From contig NZ_NFJU01000005.1 in NCBI RefSeq assembly GCF_002160025.1, positions 62,001 to 126,000 on the forward strand: DNA of 64,000 nt, in the 5' to 3' direction. Origin of the DNA: Anaeromassilibacillus sp. An200. Lineage in GTDB: Bacteria; Bacillota; Clostridia; Oscillospirales; Acutalibacteraceae. The position numbers and the translations under genes were made by a program. This document shows, in pieces, positions 42,126-51,465 of the stretch (position 1 is its first letter; each line of letters opens with the position of its first letter). Below the pieces are notes generated by a model. That model saw nothing but the letters and a program-made list of their open reading frames with translations. It made no database searches and was not told the origin of the DNA.

Positions 42126-45100
42126 TTATTTGAAATACCGCACGCCGGACTCGAACAGAAGCGGATCCTTTTCGCCGGGAACGTTGGCATACAGATGATC
42201 GCCCTTGCGCTCTGTGTGGCCCATCTTGCCCAGGACGCGGCCGTCCGCGCTGGTGATGCCCTCAATCGCGCAGACCGAGCCGTTCGGGTTCCACTCGATC
42301 GAACCGCTGACTTTGCCGCAGGGCGTCACATACTGCGTGGCGATCTGGCCGTTGGCGATCAGGGTATCCAGAACCTCGGGGCTTGCCACAAAGCGGCCCT
42401 CGCCGTGCGACACCGGCACCGCGAACACGTCGCCCGCGTTCACGCCCGCGAACCACGGCGACTTCACGCTGGTGACACGGGTATAGGTCATGCGGGAAAC
42501 ATGGCGGCCCAGAGTGTTGAAGGTCAGCGTCGGGGCAGCCTCGCTTGGACGGGTGATCTTGCCGTACGGCACAAGGCCCAGCTTGATCAGCGCCTGGAAG
42601 CCGTTGCAGATGCCGAGCATCAGGCCGTCACGCTTTTCCAGCAGCTCCGCCACAGCGTCCGCAATGCGCGGGCTGCGGAAGGTGGTGGCGATGAATTTGC
42701 CGGAGCCGTCCGGCTCGTCGCCGCCGGAGAAGCCGCCGGGCAGCATCACGATCTGGGCGCGGCGCACGGCCTCCTCCATGCGTGCGATCGTCTCCTCGAT
42801 CGCGGCGGCGGAGAGGTTGCGCACGACCAGGATCTCCGTCTCGGCCCCCGCCTTCTCAAAGGCGCGCGCCGTGTCGTATTCACAGTTCGTGCCGGGGAAC
42901 ACCGGGATAAAGACGCGCGGCTTCGCGGCCTTGATCGCCGGGGCCTTCTGACTGCGCTCCGTGAAGAGCGGCACATCACGCTCCACGGGAACCTCGGGCG
43001 CGTAGTTCGGGAACACCTTCTCCAGCGGCTCCATCCACAGGCGCAGCAGATCGTCGATCGCCATCGTCTCGCCGCCGATCGTCACCTCCGGCTCCTCCTT
43101 CGTCTCGCCGAGGAGGATCGCGCCAAGGCTCTCCGGCAGATCGCTGGACGCTTCCACCACGAGAGAACCGGACAGCGGGGCAAACAGCTCAGTCTCGCTG
43201 CAATCCGCGAACGCAAAGCCGATCTTATTGCCGAAGCACATCCGCGCAGCGGCAGCGGCAGCGCCGCCCTCCTTCACCACGGAGACCGCGCCGATCGCGC
43301 TGTTCTCCATCAGGCCGAGAACGGTGCGGTAGAATTCCTTGACCTTTTCCCAGTCGGGCAGAAGGGTCTCACGGTTTTCCGGCAGGGGCAGCAGCCACAC
43401 CTTGGAACCGCCCTTTGTGAAGGCGGCGGAACGCGTCTTGCTGGCCTTCGTCATCGTGACGGCAAAACTCACCAGCGTCGGCGGCACGTCGAGCGTCTCA
43501 AAGGTGCCGCTCATGGAGTCCTTGCCGCCGATGGCGGGCAGGCCCAGGCCGAGCTGGGCTTCCAGCGCGCCGAGCAGCGCGGCGGCAGGCTTGCCCCAGC
43601 GCTTCGGATCGCCGGTCATGCGCTCGAAATACTCCTGGAAGGTCAGACGGGCCTTGAGCGGATCGGCGCCGATGGCGCACAGCTTCGACAAGCTCTCCAC
43701 CACAGCCCAGGCCGCGCCGTGGAAGGGCGAGAAGCGGGACACGCCGGGAATGTAGCCGAAGCTCATCGCGGTCGCGTCGTCGGTGACGCCATGGCGCACC
43801 GGCAGCTTCGCAGCCATGGCCTCCTCCGGGGTAAGCTGGTATTTGCCGCCAAACGGCATATTGACGGTCGCCGCGCCGATGGATGCGTCAAAGCGCTCGG
43901 CCAGACCCTTCTGGCAGCAGACCTCGAGACGGGACAGGTTCTCGCGGAACGCCTGCGCCGTGCTCTTGCCGGCCAGATCGGCGGGAACCATCGTCCGGTA
44001 ATTCTTCTCCGGGTCAACGGCGGCAATCTCCACCTTCGCGTTCTGGGTCACGCCGTTCGTATCGAGGAAGGAACGCGCCAGGCTCACAACACGATCGCCG
44101 CGCCATGTCATATCGAGACGGGGATCCGCCTTCACGACGGCTACCACCGTAGCGTCGAGGTTTTCGCGCGCGGCGGCGGCACAGAAGGCCTCCACGTCCT
44201 GCGGGGCAAGGACGACGGCCATACGCTCCTGGCTCTCGGAAATGGCCAGCTCGGTGCCGTCGAGGCCCTCGTATTTCTTCGGAACCTTATCGAGATCGAT
44301 ATCCAGGCCGGGGGCCAGCTCGCCGATTGCAACGCTGACGCCGCCCGCGCCGAAATCGTTGCAGCGCTTAATGAGCGTGGAAACAGCGGGATCACGGAAC
44401 AGGCGCTGGATCTTGCGCTCGGTGGGCGGATTGCCCTTCTGCACCTCCGCGCCGCAGACCTCCACGGACTTCTCCGTGTGTGCCTTCGAGGAACCGGTTG
44501 CGCCGCCGATGCCGTCGCGGCCTGTCGCGCCGCCGAGCAGGACAATCACGTCGCCCGGAGCGGGCTCGAGACGCACCACATTCGCCTTCGGGGACGCGCC
44601 GATCACCGCGCCGATCTCCAGACGCTTCGCGACATAACCGGGATCGTACAGCTCCGTGACCTGGCCGGTGGCAAGGCCGATCTGGTTGCCATAGGAGCTG
44701 TAGCCGTGGGCCGCACCCGTGGTGATCTTGCGGCTGGGAAGCTTACCGTGCAGCGTCTTTTCGACCGGGACGCGCGGATCGCCGGAGCCGGTCACACGCA
44801 TGGCCTGGTAGACGTAAGCGCGGCCGGACAGCGGATCGCGGATCGCGCCGCCAAGGCATGTCGCCGCGCCGCCGAACGGCTCAATCTCCGTCGGGTGGTT
44901 GTGCGTTTCATTCTTGAACTGAACCAGCCAATCCTCGGTTTTGCCGTCGATCGTAACCGGTACCTGGATCGAGCAGGCGTTGATCTCATCGCTCTCGTCG
45001 AGATCCGGCACAAGGCCGCGGCGCTTGAGCACCTTCGTGCCGATGACAGCCATATCCATCAGGGAGACGGGACGATCCGTCTGGCCGTACACTTCGTCGC

Positions 45101-45881
45101 GCACCGTGAAGTAATGGCGCAGAGCCTCCTCAATAGCGGCGGAAACAGGGCTCTTCTCCACCTCGATATCCGTCAGGCGCGTCGAGAAGGTGGTGTGGCG
45201 GCAGTGATCGCTCCAGTAGGTGTCGATCACGCGCAGCTCCGTCACAGTGGGATCGCGGTGCTCGCTGTCGCGGAAATAATCGCGACAGAAGAACAGATCC
45301 TCACGGCTCATGGCAAAGCCCATGCGTCCATAGAACGCATCCATCTCCGCATCGTTCCAGGAGATGAAGCCGGTGATCCGCGCCACGTCGGCGGGAACAT
45401 CGGCTTGCAGGCCAAGCGCCTCCGGCTTTTCCAGGGAAGCCAGGCGGCTCTCCACGGGGTTAACCATATACTGCTCGATCTTTTCCAACTCCGCGTCGCT
45501 GACGCCGCCGCCGATCGCTACCACGCGCGCCGTGGCCACCTGCGGGCGCTCGCCCTGCGTGAGGAACTGGACGCACTGGGCCGCAGAGTCCGCGCGCTGA
45601 TCGTACTGGCCGGGCAGGTATTCCATGGCAAATACGCGGTATCCCGCGGGCGCTTCGTAGGTTTCCTCATAGACATTGTCCACATTCGGCTCCGAGAAAA
45701 TAGTGTCCCGCGCCTGCGCGAATTCCTCCGCGCTCATCCCGGAAATATCGTAGCGGTTGAGCAGCTTCACGTCCGTGACGGACTTCATGCCAAGATTCTC
45801 CACCAGATCCGCCCGGATGTGCTGGGCCTCCACATCGAAGCCCGGTTTCTTCTCCACAAATACGCGAATTACGTCAGACAT
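42126..45881 (-). CDS. purL: Phosphoribosylformylglycinamidine synthase (single-chain PurL)
   Basis: 1251 residues. The fused form containing PurS-like, PurL and PurQ parts: an N-terminal PurS-like region (FVEKKPGFDVEAQ), SDHCRHTTF, central AIRS-type ATP domains (KNETHNHPTEIEPFGGAATC, GATGRDGIGGATGSS), and a C-terminal class I glutamine amidotransferase with PGTNCEYDTARAFE, PGGFSGGDEPDGSG and the nucleophile Cys in LMLGICNGFQALI. It makes FGAM in purine synthesis. The start at 45881 (MSDVIRVF) follows GGGGGAA. Probably transcribed together with alr. Confidence 0.96.
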   Translation of the reverse strand: MSDVIRVFVEKKPGFDVEAQHIRADLVENLGMKSVTDVKLLNRYDISGMSAEEFAQARDTIFSEPNVDNVYEETYEAPAGYRVFAMEYLPGQYDQRADSAAQCVQFLTQGERPQVATARVVAIGGGVSDAELEKIEQYMVNPVESRLASLEKPEALGLQADVPADVARITGFISWNDAEMDAFYGRMGFAMSREDLFFCRDYFRDSEHRDPTVTELRVIDTYWSDHCRHTTFSTRLTDIEVEKSPVSAAIEEALRHYFTVRDEVYGQTDRPVSLMDMAVIGTKVLKRRGLVPDLDESDEINACSIQVPVTIDGKTEDWLVQFKNETHNHPTEIEPFGGAATCLGGAIRDPLSGRAYVYQAMRVTGSGDPRVPVEKTLHGKLPSRKITTGAAHGYSSYGNQIGLATGQVTELYDPGYVAKRLEIGAVIGASPKANVVRLEPAPGDVIVLLGGATGRDGIGGATGSSKAHTEKSVEVCGAEVQKGNPPTERKIQRLFRDPAVSTLIKRCNDFGAGGVSVAIGELAPGLDIDLDKVPKKYEGLDGTELAISESQERMAVVLAPQDVEAFCAAAARENLDATVVAVVKADPRLDMTWRGDRVVSLARSFLDTNGVTQNAKVEIAAVDPEKNYRTMVPADLAGKSTAQAFRENLSRLEVCCQKGLAERFDASIGAATVNMPFGGKYQLTPEEAMAAKLPVRHGVTDDATAMSFGYIPGVSRFSPFHGAAWAVVESLSKLCAIGADPLKARLTFQEYFERMTGDPKRWGKPAAALLGALEAQLGLGLPAIGGKDSMSGTFETLDVPPTLVSFAVTMTKASKTRSAAFTKGGSKVWLLPLPENRETLLPDWEKVKEFYRTVLGLMENSAIGAVSVVKEGGAAAAAARMCFGNKIGFAFADCSETELFAPLSGSLVVEASSDLPESLGAILLGETKEEPEVTIGGETMAIDDLLRLWMEPLEKVFPNYAPEVPVERDVPLFTERSQKAPAIKAAKPRVFIPVFPGTNCEYDTARAFEKAGAETEILVVRNLSAAAIEETIARMEEAVRRAQIVMLPGGFSGGDEPDGSGKFIATTFRSPRIADAVAELLEKRDGLMLGICNGFQALIKLGLVPYGKITRPSEAAPTLTFNTLGRHVSRMTYTRVTSVKSPWFAGVNAGDVFAVPVSHGEGRFVASPEVLDTLIANGQIATQYVTPCGKVSGSIEWNPNGSVCAIEGITSADGRVLGKMGHTERKGDHLYANVPGEKDPLLFESGVRYFK

Positions 45882-46036
45882 AATTTCCCCCGTTTCCGGC
45901 CTTGCGGCCAATTTGCGGCGCGGGCGCAAAAATCCCCCCGCATCTCCCTTTTTCTGCTCCCTATTTTATCATATTGCCTTCTTTTTATAAAGTCATATTT
46001 TTGAAGAATTTGTCAAAAACGGTGCAAAGAATTCGG

Positions 46037-46495
46037 TCATCCTGCGCGCCCCGCGCGGCGCTCCCGACGTTCCTCCGCCACAAGAGCCACGATCCGCGCA
46101 AGCGTTGACACCACCAGGATTCCGAGCGCCAGCGCCCCCGCGATTCCCAGCGTGTGCATCCCCGTTTCCAGAAACATTTCCGTGTTCCCGGCGATGCCGT
46201 ATTCCATCGTGTAATAGATGCCGCCTCCCGGCACCATGGGAAGAAGCGCGACATGCAGATATCCCGTGGCCGGAGAACGGCGCACGCGCGCCATCACCTC
46301 CGCGTAAACGGCAAGCGCCAGCGTGCCGAAAAAGTATTGCAGGATGTCGTTTTGCAGCGGCGCGCAGAGCACATAGACAAACCAGCCCAGCGCTCCGCCA
46401 AGCGACGTCCAGAACATGGCCGCGCCGCGCACATGCAGCGCGACGCAAAAGGCCATACAGCATCCAAACGCATAAAAACACGGCAAATATTCCAT
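46037..46495 (-). CDS. Threonine/serine exporter, small subunit (ThrE C-terminal/DUF3815 type)
   Basis: 152 residues with about four to five transmembrane helices. YLHVALLPMVPGGGIYYTMEYGI is typical of the ThrE_2/DUF3815 half of two-part ThrE exporters. ATG at 46495 with GAGGGGG upstream. It lies 13 bases after the larger ThrE half, so the two genes form one transporter. Confidence 0.83.
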   Translation of the reverse strand: MEYLPCFYAFGCCMAFCVALHVRGAAMFWTSLGGALGWFVYVLCAPLQNDILQYFFGTLALAVYAEVMARVRRSPATGYLHVALLPMVPGGGIYYTMEYGIAGNTEMFLETGMHTLGIAGALALGILVVSTLARIVALVAEERRERRAGRAG

Positions 46496-46508
46496 CGCGG
46501 CACCCCCT

Positions 46509-47273
46509 CTACACACCGAAAATCAAACGCGGCAGCATGAGCGAAACGCCCACACCGAGCGCGATCGCCGTGGCCACCAGCAGGCTTTCGCAAAAACGGA
46601 TCAGCCCCGCGACCACATCTCCCGCCATCATGTCGCGCATGAAGGTGGTGATCACGATCCCCGGCACCAGATTCATCAGCGCACCGATGATGATCTTGTC
46701 GGTGTTGACGGCAAACCCAAGCGTGACGGCTCCAAGCGTGATGAAACCCGATACCGCCCCGCCGAACAGGTTGCAGAAAAAAGCGTTGACCCGCAGCCGC
46801 TCCAGCCCATACAGCAGCAGACGCATCACAGCGCTGCACAGAGCCGCCCACAGACCGTCCTCAAAGCTTCCCCCAAAAAACAGGCAAAAGAAAAAGCCCA
46901 CCAGCGGAGCCGCCGCAAGCTGGGCGCCAAGTCCGTAAACCGGACGCGCCTCCACCTGCGCGAGCATCTCGCGCGCTTTTTCAAACGAGGGGCATTCCCG
47001 GCAGATACGCCGGCACACATCGTTGGCTTTGTCAACGCGATCCAGATTTGTCTGCCGGTTCAAAATCCGTTTGACGCGGGTAATGGGAGCACCGCCGGGC
47101 GTGTTGATGGTGACATAGATGCAGCTTGGGATGGCAAAGATGTTGCTGTCCCGGACGCCATACGCTTCGAAAATCCGTGTCATGGATTCCTCCACACGGT
47201 AAATCTCCGCACCGCTGCACAGCAGCAAACTTCCTGCCTGCGTCGCAACGTTCAAAAGCTCTTCACGCTCCAC
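46509..47273 (-). CDS. Threonine/serine exporter, large subunit (ThrE N-terminal/DUF1212 type)
   Basis: 254 residues. The cytoplasmic first part LLLCSGAEIYRVEESMTRIF, NTPGGAPITRVKRILNRQTNLDRV is the DUF1212 signature, followed by about five transmembrane helices (GALMNLVPGIVITTFMRDMM). It pairs with the small half just downstream. The start is GTG at 47273 with GAGGAGGGGG; nearby GTG at 47279 is too close to the site. Confidence 0.83.
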   Translation of the reverse strand: MEREELLNVATQAGSLLLCSGAEIYRVEESMTRIFEAYGVRDSNIFAIPSCIYVTINTPGGAPITRVKRILNRQTNLDRVDKANDVCRRICRECPSFEKAREMLAQVEARPVYGLGAQLAAAPLVGFFFCLFFGGSFEDGLWAALCSAVMRLLLYGLERLRVNAFFCNLFGGAVSGFITLGAVTLGFAVNTDKIIIGALMNLVPGIVITTFMRDMMAGDVVAGLIRFCESLLVATAIALGVGVSLMLPRLIFGV

Positions 47274-47301
47274 GGGCACTCCCCCTCCTCTTGTTTTCTG
47301 G

Positions 47302-48189
47302 TTATGTATGCGCAAAGGATGCGCCGCTTTCCTGTGCGTCACGTGCCAGAATGGCACGAATTTGCGGAAGCTTGGCACGGCAGTCCTCGCAGCCCAGCTC
47401 ATAGATTGCTTTGAGCCGTTCGGGATCCTTCTCATACCGGCTCACCAGCAGGGGGGTGCGCGGGCGCACAACGACGGCGTTGCCCAGCCGTTCCTCCACA
47501 CGGCACAGCTCGATCTCACTGTTGTAAATCTGGCTGCGGTCCAGCATTGTCTGGACAAAATTCGGATAATCGCCGTATTTTACACGGAGCACGGCGCGCG
47601 GAAAATCCGATTTCGGCGTTTTGCGGTAGGCAGGATCGCGCGTGAGCACAACCACATTCCGGCGGTTGCCGTCCACCATCGACTGTTCGAGCGGAATTGG
47701 CATCGCACAACCGCCGTCCAGCAGCTCATACCCCTTGTAGGAGACGATCGGGGAAACAAACGGCAGCGAACTCGACGCGCGCACCGGGACGAGCATGTCG
47801 TCCATCTCCTCCTTGTCAAAAAAGACCACCTGGCCCGTTTTCAGATCGGTCGCGCCTGTGCGCAGGCGAACCGGCGAGGAAAACAGGGCATCATAATCAA
47901 GGGGAACCAGCTTGTGAAACAGCTCCCCAAAAATAAAGTCAAAGCCGAAAATCGCTCCCGTCTTATACAGACTGGTCACGCTCAGATACCGCTCGTCGCG
48001 GATATAGTTGTAGAAAATCTCATAGTTGCGCTTATACTGGCCTGCCAGAAAGCTGACCGCGTTGCACGCTCCCGCGGAAATCCCATAGACGCTCGGAAAG
48101 GAAATCCCTTCCTCCAGCAAAACGTCCAGCACGCCGCTTGTGTAGGCGCCGCGGGTTCCTCCACCCTCGAGCACAAGACCAACCGACAT
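47302..48189 (-). CDS. Patatin-like phospholipase
   Basis: 295 residues. Oxyanion loop VLEGGGTRGAYTSGVLD, nucleophile Ser in VYGISAGACNAV (G-x-S-x-G) and the catalytic Asp in LLDGGCAMPIPLEQS (D-G-G). It belongs to the YjjU/RssA-type bacterial patatins, cytoplasmic acyl hydrolases of uncertain substrate. GGAGG precedes the ATG. It stands alone under its own promoter, upstream of and in the same direction as the ThrE pair. Confidence 0.92.
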   Translation of the reverse strand: MSVGLVLEGGGTRGAYTSGVLDVLLEEGISFPSVYGISAGACNAVSFLAGQYKRNYEIFYNYIRDERYLSVTSLYKTGAIFGFDFIFGELFHKLVPLDYDALFSSPVRLRTGATDLKTGQVVFFDKEEMDDMLVPVRASSSLPFVSPIVSYKGYELLDGGCAMPIPLEQSMVDGNRRNVVVLTRDPAYRKTPKSDFPRAVLRVKYGDYPNFVQTMLDRSQIYNSEIELCRVEERLGNAVVVRPRTPLLVSRYEKDPERLKAIYELGCEDCRAKLPQIRAILARDAQESGASFAHT

Positions 48190-48224
48190 AAAAAAGCCTC
48201 CTTCCGGCAAGTCGTGATGCTTTC

Positions 48225-48253
48225 ATTATAGGCGCATCCGATCCCGTTTTCAA
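48225..48253 (-). promoter_or_regulatory. Promoter of the patatin gene
   Basis: TTGAAA (48248-48253), 17-base spacer, TATAAT (48225-48230) on the minus strand. Confidence 0.85.
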
Positions 48254-48277
48254 GGGCGAAGCCTTTCCGAAACGCCT

Positions 48278-48306
48278 TTGCTTTTCCGCGCCGGATCGTG
48301 TACAAT
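48278..48306 (+). promoter_or_regulatory. Promoter of the ABC-F gene
   Basis: TTGCTT (48278-48283), 17-base spacer, TACAAT (48301-48306); it lies back to back with the patatin promoter. Confidence 0.75.
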
Positions 48307-48363
48307 AGGAAAGCGCCGCGCGAAACGCAACGCGCGGAAAAGTGGAAAGGCGGGCGCAGACAC

Positions 48364-50145
48364 ATGACGGTTTATCTCACGGCGGAAGCCATCAGCAAAA
48401 GCTACAGCGAGAAAACGCTGCTTGAAAACGTATCTCTCACGGTCAACGAGGGCGATCGGATCGGCCTGATCGGCGTCAACGGGACAGGAAAATCCACCCT
48501 GCTCAAAATCCTGGCCGGTCTCGAAACACCGGACAGCGGCAGCGTCACGCGCATGACAGGACTGCGCACAGCTTATCTGCCGCAGAATCCGGAGTTCACC
48601 CAGGGACTGTCCGTCCTGCGGCAGACCATGCTGCACGCCGCTTCGGGAGACTCGGCGGAATACGAATGCCGCGCGCTGCTGACGCGCCTTGGCCTGCGCG
48701 ATCTGGATCAGGATGTCTCCCAGCTTTCCGGCGGCCAGAAGAAGCGTGCGGCGCTCGCCGCCGCTCTCGCGGGACACGCCCGCCTGCTCATTCTGGACGA
48801 ACCGACGAACCACATCGATATGGACACCGTCCTGTGGCTCGAGGACTTTCTCGCAAAATTCAACGGGGCCGTCGTCATGATCACGCACGATCGGTATTTT
48901 CTCGAGCGGATCTCCAACCGCATTGTGGAATTGCAGAACGGTTCCCTCTATCAGTATCCCGCAAATTACTCCAAATATCTCGAACTCAAAGCCCAGCGCG
49001 AGGAAATGCAGGCCGCAAGCGAACGCAAACGGCAGGCCCTGCTGAAAAAGGAATTGGCCTGGATCCAGCGCGGCGCGCGCGCCCGCGGTACGAAGGCGCA
49101 GTTCCGCATCAACCGCTTTGAGGAGCTCAGCAGCCAGCCCGTGCAGGAGCAGGAGGAAACGCTGACGCTCTCCGCCCTCTCCAGCCGTCTCGGCAAAAAG
49201 GTCATTGAAGCAGAGGCCATCGGAAAATCGTATGACGGCAGAAGCCTGTTTCATGACTTTTCCTATCTGCTGGCACGCCGTGACCGGCTCGGCGTCATTG
49301 GCCCCAACGGCTGCGGCAAGAGTACGCTTCTGCGTGTTCTGGCAGGCCGCCTGGCCCCGGACGAAGGCAAGGTTGTCTGCGGCGAAACAGTGCGGATCGG
49401 CTTTTTCAGCCAGGAGGGGCAGGAGCTGAATCCGTCGCAGCGCGTGATTGATTTCATCCGCGACACCGCCGAGCGCATCGAGACGCCCGAAGGAACCGTT
49501 TCCGCCTCCCAGATGCTTGAGCGCTTCCTTTTCCCCGCCGCCCTGCAATACACCACCATCGGCCGCCTGTCGGGAGGTGAGCGCCGCCGCTTGCAGCTGC
49601 TCAACGTCCTCATGCAGGCCCCGAACGTCCTGTTCCTCGACGAGCCGACAAACGATCTGGATGTGGAAACGCTCGCCATTTTGGAAGATTATCTGGACGC
49701 TTTCCCCGGCGCGGTGATAGCCGTCTCCCACGACCGGTATTTTATGGACCGCGTCGCGGCCCACACATTTGCCTTTGAGGAGGACGGCACGCTGCGGCAA
49801 TACCTCGGCGGATACAGCGATTATCTCGCCGCCCGCCCCGATCCTACCGCCGATCGCGCGGAAACGCCGCGCCCGAAACAGGAACGCCGCCGCACCGCGC
49901 AGAAGCTGAAATTCACCTTCCGCGAACAGCGCGAATTTGAGACGATCGACGATGAGGTGGCGGAGCTGGAAGAAAAATGTGCTGCCCTCCTTCGGGAAAT
50001 GGAGCAGGCCGCAAGCGATTATGGCCGCTTGCAGGAGCTGTCCCGCGAAAAAGAGGAAGCCGACCGTGCGCTTGAAGAAAAAACAGAGCGCTGGATTTAT
50101 CTTCACGATCTGGAAGAAAAAATCCGGGCACAGGAAGAAGGATGA
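48364..50145 (+). CDS. ABC-F family ATPase (Uup-like)
   Basis: 593 residues without membrane segments. Two ATP-binding cassettes: Walker A GVNGTGKST and GPNGCGKST, signatures LSGGQKKRAAL and LSGGERRRLQL, Walker B LLILDEPTNHID and VLFLDEPTNDLD, joined by a charged linker. A C-terminal coiled coil (about 520-593, EVAELEEKCAALLREMEQA) is the Uup-type extension. ABC-F proteins act on ribosomes or nucleic acid rather than in transport. The start at 48364 (MTVYLTAEAISKSY) is chosen by homology; GGAAAGGCGGG upstream is a moderate site. Confidence 0.93.
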   Translation: MTVYLTAEAISKSYSEKTLLENVSLTVNEGDRIGLIGVNGTGKSTLLKILAGLETPDSGSVTRMTGLRTAYLPQNPEFTQGLSVLRQTMLHAASGDSAEYECRALLTRLGLRDLDQDVSQLSGGQKKRAALAAALAGHARLLILDEPTNHIDMDTVLWLEDFLAKFNGAVVMITHDRYFLERISNRIVELQNGSLYQYPANYSKYLELKAQREEMQAASERKRQALLKKELAWIQRGARARGTKAQFRINRFEELSSQPVQEQEETLTLSALSSRLGKKVIEAEAIGKSYDGRSLFHDFSYLLARRDRLGVIGPNGCGKSTLLRVLAGRLAPDEGKVVCGETVRIGFFSQEGQELNPSQRVIDFIRDTAERIETPEGTVSASQMLERFLFPAALQYTTIGRLSGGERRRLQLLNVLMQAPNVLFLDEPTNDLDVETLAILEDYLDAFPGAVIAVSHDRYFMDRVAAHTFAFEEDGTLRQYLGGYSDYLAARPDPTADRAETPRPKQERRRTAQKLKFTFREQREFETIDDEVAELEEKCAALLREMEQAASDYGRLQELSREKEEADRALEEKTERWIYLHDLEEKIRAQEEG

Positions 50146-50207
50146 CGCCCGTTTTCCCGCCAGAATTTTGGCGCAGAAAATTTTTTCAAATTTTCTGAAA
50201 AAAACGC

Positions 50208-50236
50208 TTGCATTTTTGAAGATGATAGGGTATAAT
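50208..50236 (+). promoter_or_regulatory. Promoter of tRNA-Val
   Basis: TTGCAT (50208-50213), 17-base spacer, TATAAT (50231-50236), about 40 bases before the tRNA. Confidence 0.85.
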
Positions 50237-50276
50237 AATCAAGCACTCGAGAGAGCGCACAAAAAATGCAAGATAT

Positions 50277-50353
50277 GGACGATTAGCTCAGCTGGCTAGA
50301 GCATTCGCTTGACGTGCGAAGGGTCATAGGTTCGAGTCCTATATCGTCCACCA
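50277..50353 (+). tRNA. tRNA-Val (anticodon GAC)
   Basis: Full cloverleaf: acceptor arms GGACGAT/ATCGTCC, D-arm TAGCTCAGCTGGCTAGAGC, anticodon arm TTCGC-TT-GAC-GT-GCGAA with GAC at 50311-50313, T-arm with GGTTCGAGTCC, encoded CCA at 50351-50353. It reads GUC (and by wobble GUU) valine codons. Confidence 0.96.
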
Positions 50354-50356
50354 AAA

Positions 50357-50387
50357 AGAGACCGGAAATATCCGGTCTCTTTTTTTG
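50357..50387 (+). terminator. Terminator of tRNA-Val
   Basis: A perfect 10-bp stem AGAGACCGGA with loop AATA, then at least six T. Confidence 0.9.
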
Positions 50388-50460
50388 CTTATCGCTTTTC
50401 CTCCTCCAATTCCATGCGGATCTTACGCAGGATCGAACCATAAATCCGAATGTTAGATCG

Positions 50461-50502
50461 AAAACAGCTCTGTCCCCGCTTTTTCGGGAACAGAGCTGTT
50501 TT
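50461..50502 (-). terminator. Terminator of the sugar ABC transporter operon
   Basis: AAAACAGCTCTGT (50461-50473) pairs exactly with 50490-50502, with inner CCCG/CGGG pairs. It carries T-runs on both strands and lies just past the last permease gene. Confidence 0.85.
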
Positions 50503-50537
50503 ATGTTTTATCAGGGAAACCGAACCATCGCCTTTTC

Positions 50538-51452
50538 TTATCCTTTGACCGCTCCGATCATGACACCTTTCTCGAAATACTTCTGAATGAAGGGATAGAC
50601 ACACAGAACCGGGACAGTCGATACGATGATCACACCGAACTTGATTTGATCGGCATACTGCTGTGCATAGGCGCCGCCTCCCACTCCAGTGGTACCAGCC
50701 ATCGCCTGGTTGAGCAGCAGCAGGTTGCGCAGAACGATTTGCAAGGGCTGATAGGCATCGCTGTTCAGATACAGCAACGCGGTAAAGAAATCATTCCAAT
50801 GGCCCACAAGATAATACAGCATAATAACTGCAATCACCGCCTTTGACAGCGGAAGCACAATTGTGCCAAAATACCGAAAATGGGAGCAGCCGTCCAGTGT
50901 TGCCGCCTCATAGAGTTCGTCAGGAATTGACGTCTCAAAGAAGGTACGGGTGATAATCAGATTGTAAACGTTCACTGCTCCATAAAGAATCATCACAAGC
51001 GGACAATCCAGCAAACCAACATCCTTGATCAACATATAAGTCGGGATCATACCGCCATTAAAATACATGGTAAAAACAAACAGCTTCATGATAATGCGGC
51101 GCGCCGCAAACCCTTTACGGGACAAAACATACGCTGCCGGAAGCGTGACGGCCAGGTTCAGGGCCGTACCAAAGAACGAGTACATAATGGTATTCAGATA
51201 ACCTCTCCAAATATCTTCGCGCTGGAAAATCTGTTCATAACCGTACAGGCTCACGCCTTTTGGCCACAAAATCACCTGCCCCTGATTGACTAAAGTGGAA
51301 TCACTGAAGGAAGCTATTACGATAAAATACATGGGGTAGGCAACGATCAGGAAGGAAAAAAAGGTGATGACGCCCACCACAATGCGGAAAGAAAGATCGG
51401 CTCCGCTTGTGGAGCGAAGCGCCGGCTTTTCCAATGCTTTTGCTGCGGTCAT
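50538..51452 (-). CDS. Carbohydrate ABC transporter permease (YtcP/LplC type)
   Basis: 304 residues with six transmembrane helices. The EAA loop DELYEAATLDGCSHFRYFGTI contacts the ATPase. It begins FRIVVGVITFFSFLIVAYPMYF, a pattern of the LplC/YtcP family that imports oligosaccharides. RBS GGGGGG at the ATG 51452. It lies 13 bases after the LplB-type permease. No ATPase gene is in the operon, so a shared MsmK-type ATPase is likely. Confidence 0.92.
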   Translation of the reverse strand: MTAAKALEKPALRSTSGADLSFRIVVGVITFFSFLIVAYPMYFIVIASFSDSTLVNQGQVILWPKGVSLYGYEQIFQREDIWRGYLNTIMYSFFGTALNLAVTLPAAYVLSRKGFAARRIIMKLFVFTMYFNGGMIPTYMLIKDVGLLDCPLVMILYGAVNVYNLIITRTFFETSIPDELYEAATLDGCSHFRYFGTIVLPLSKAVIAVIMLYYLVGHWNDFFTALLYLNSDAYQPLQIVLRNLLLLNQAMAGTTGVGGGAYAQQYADQIKFGVIIVSTVPVLCVYPFIQKYFEKGVMIGAVKG

Positions 51453-51465
51453 ATTGTTCCCCCCT

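Noticed and set aside
40866-46004. A 1712-codon open frame on the plus strand opposite purL and alr
   Set aside because: It mirrors two certain genes, is extremely rich in His, Arg, Ala and Gly, lacks any domain and has no ribosome site. It is a product of GC-rich codon use on the other strand.
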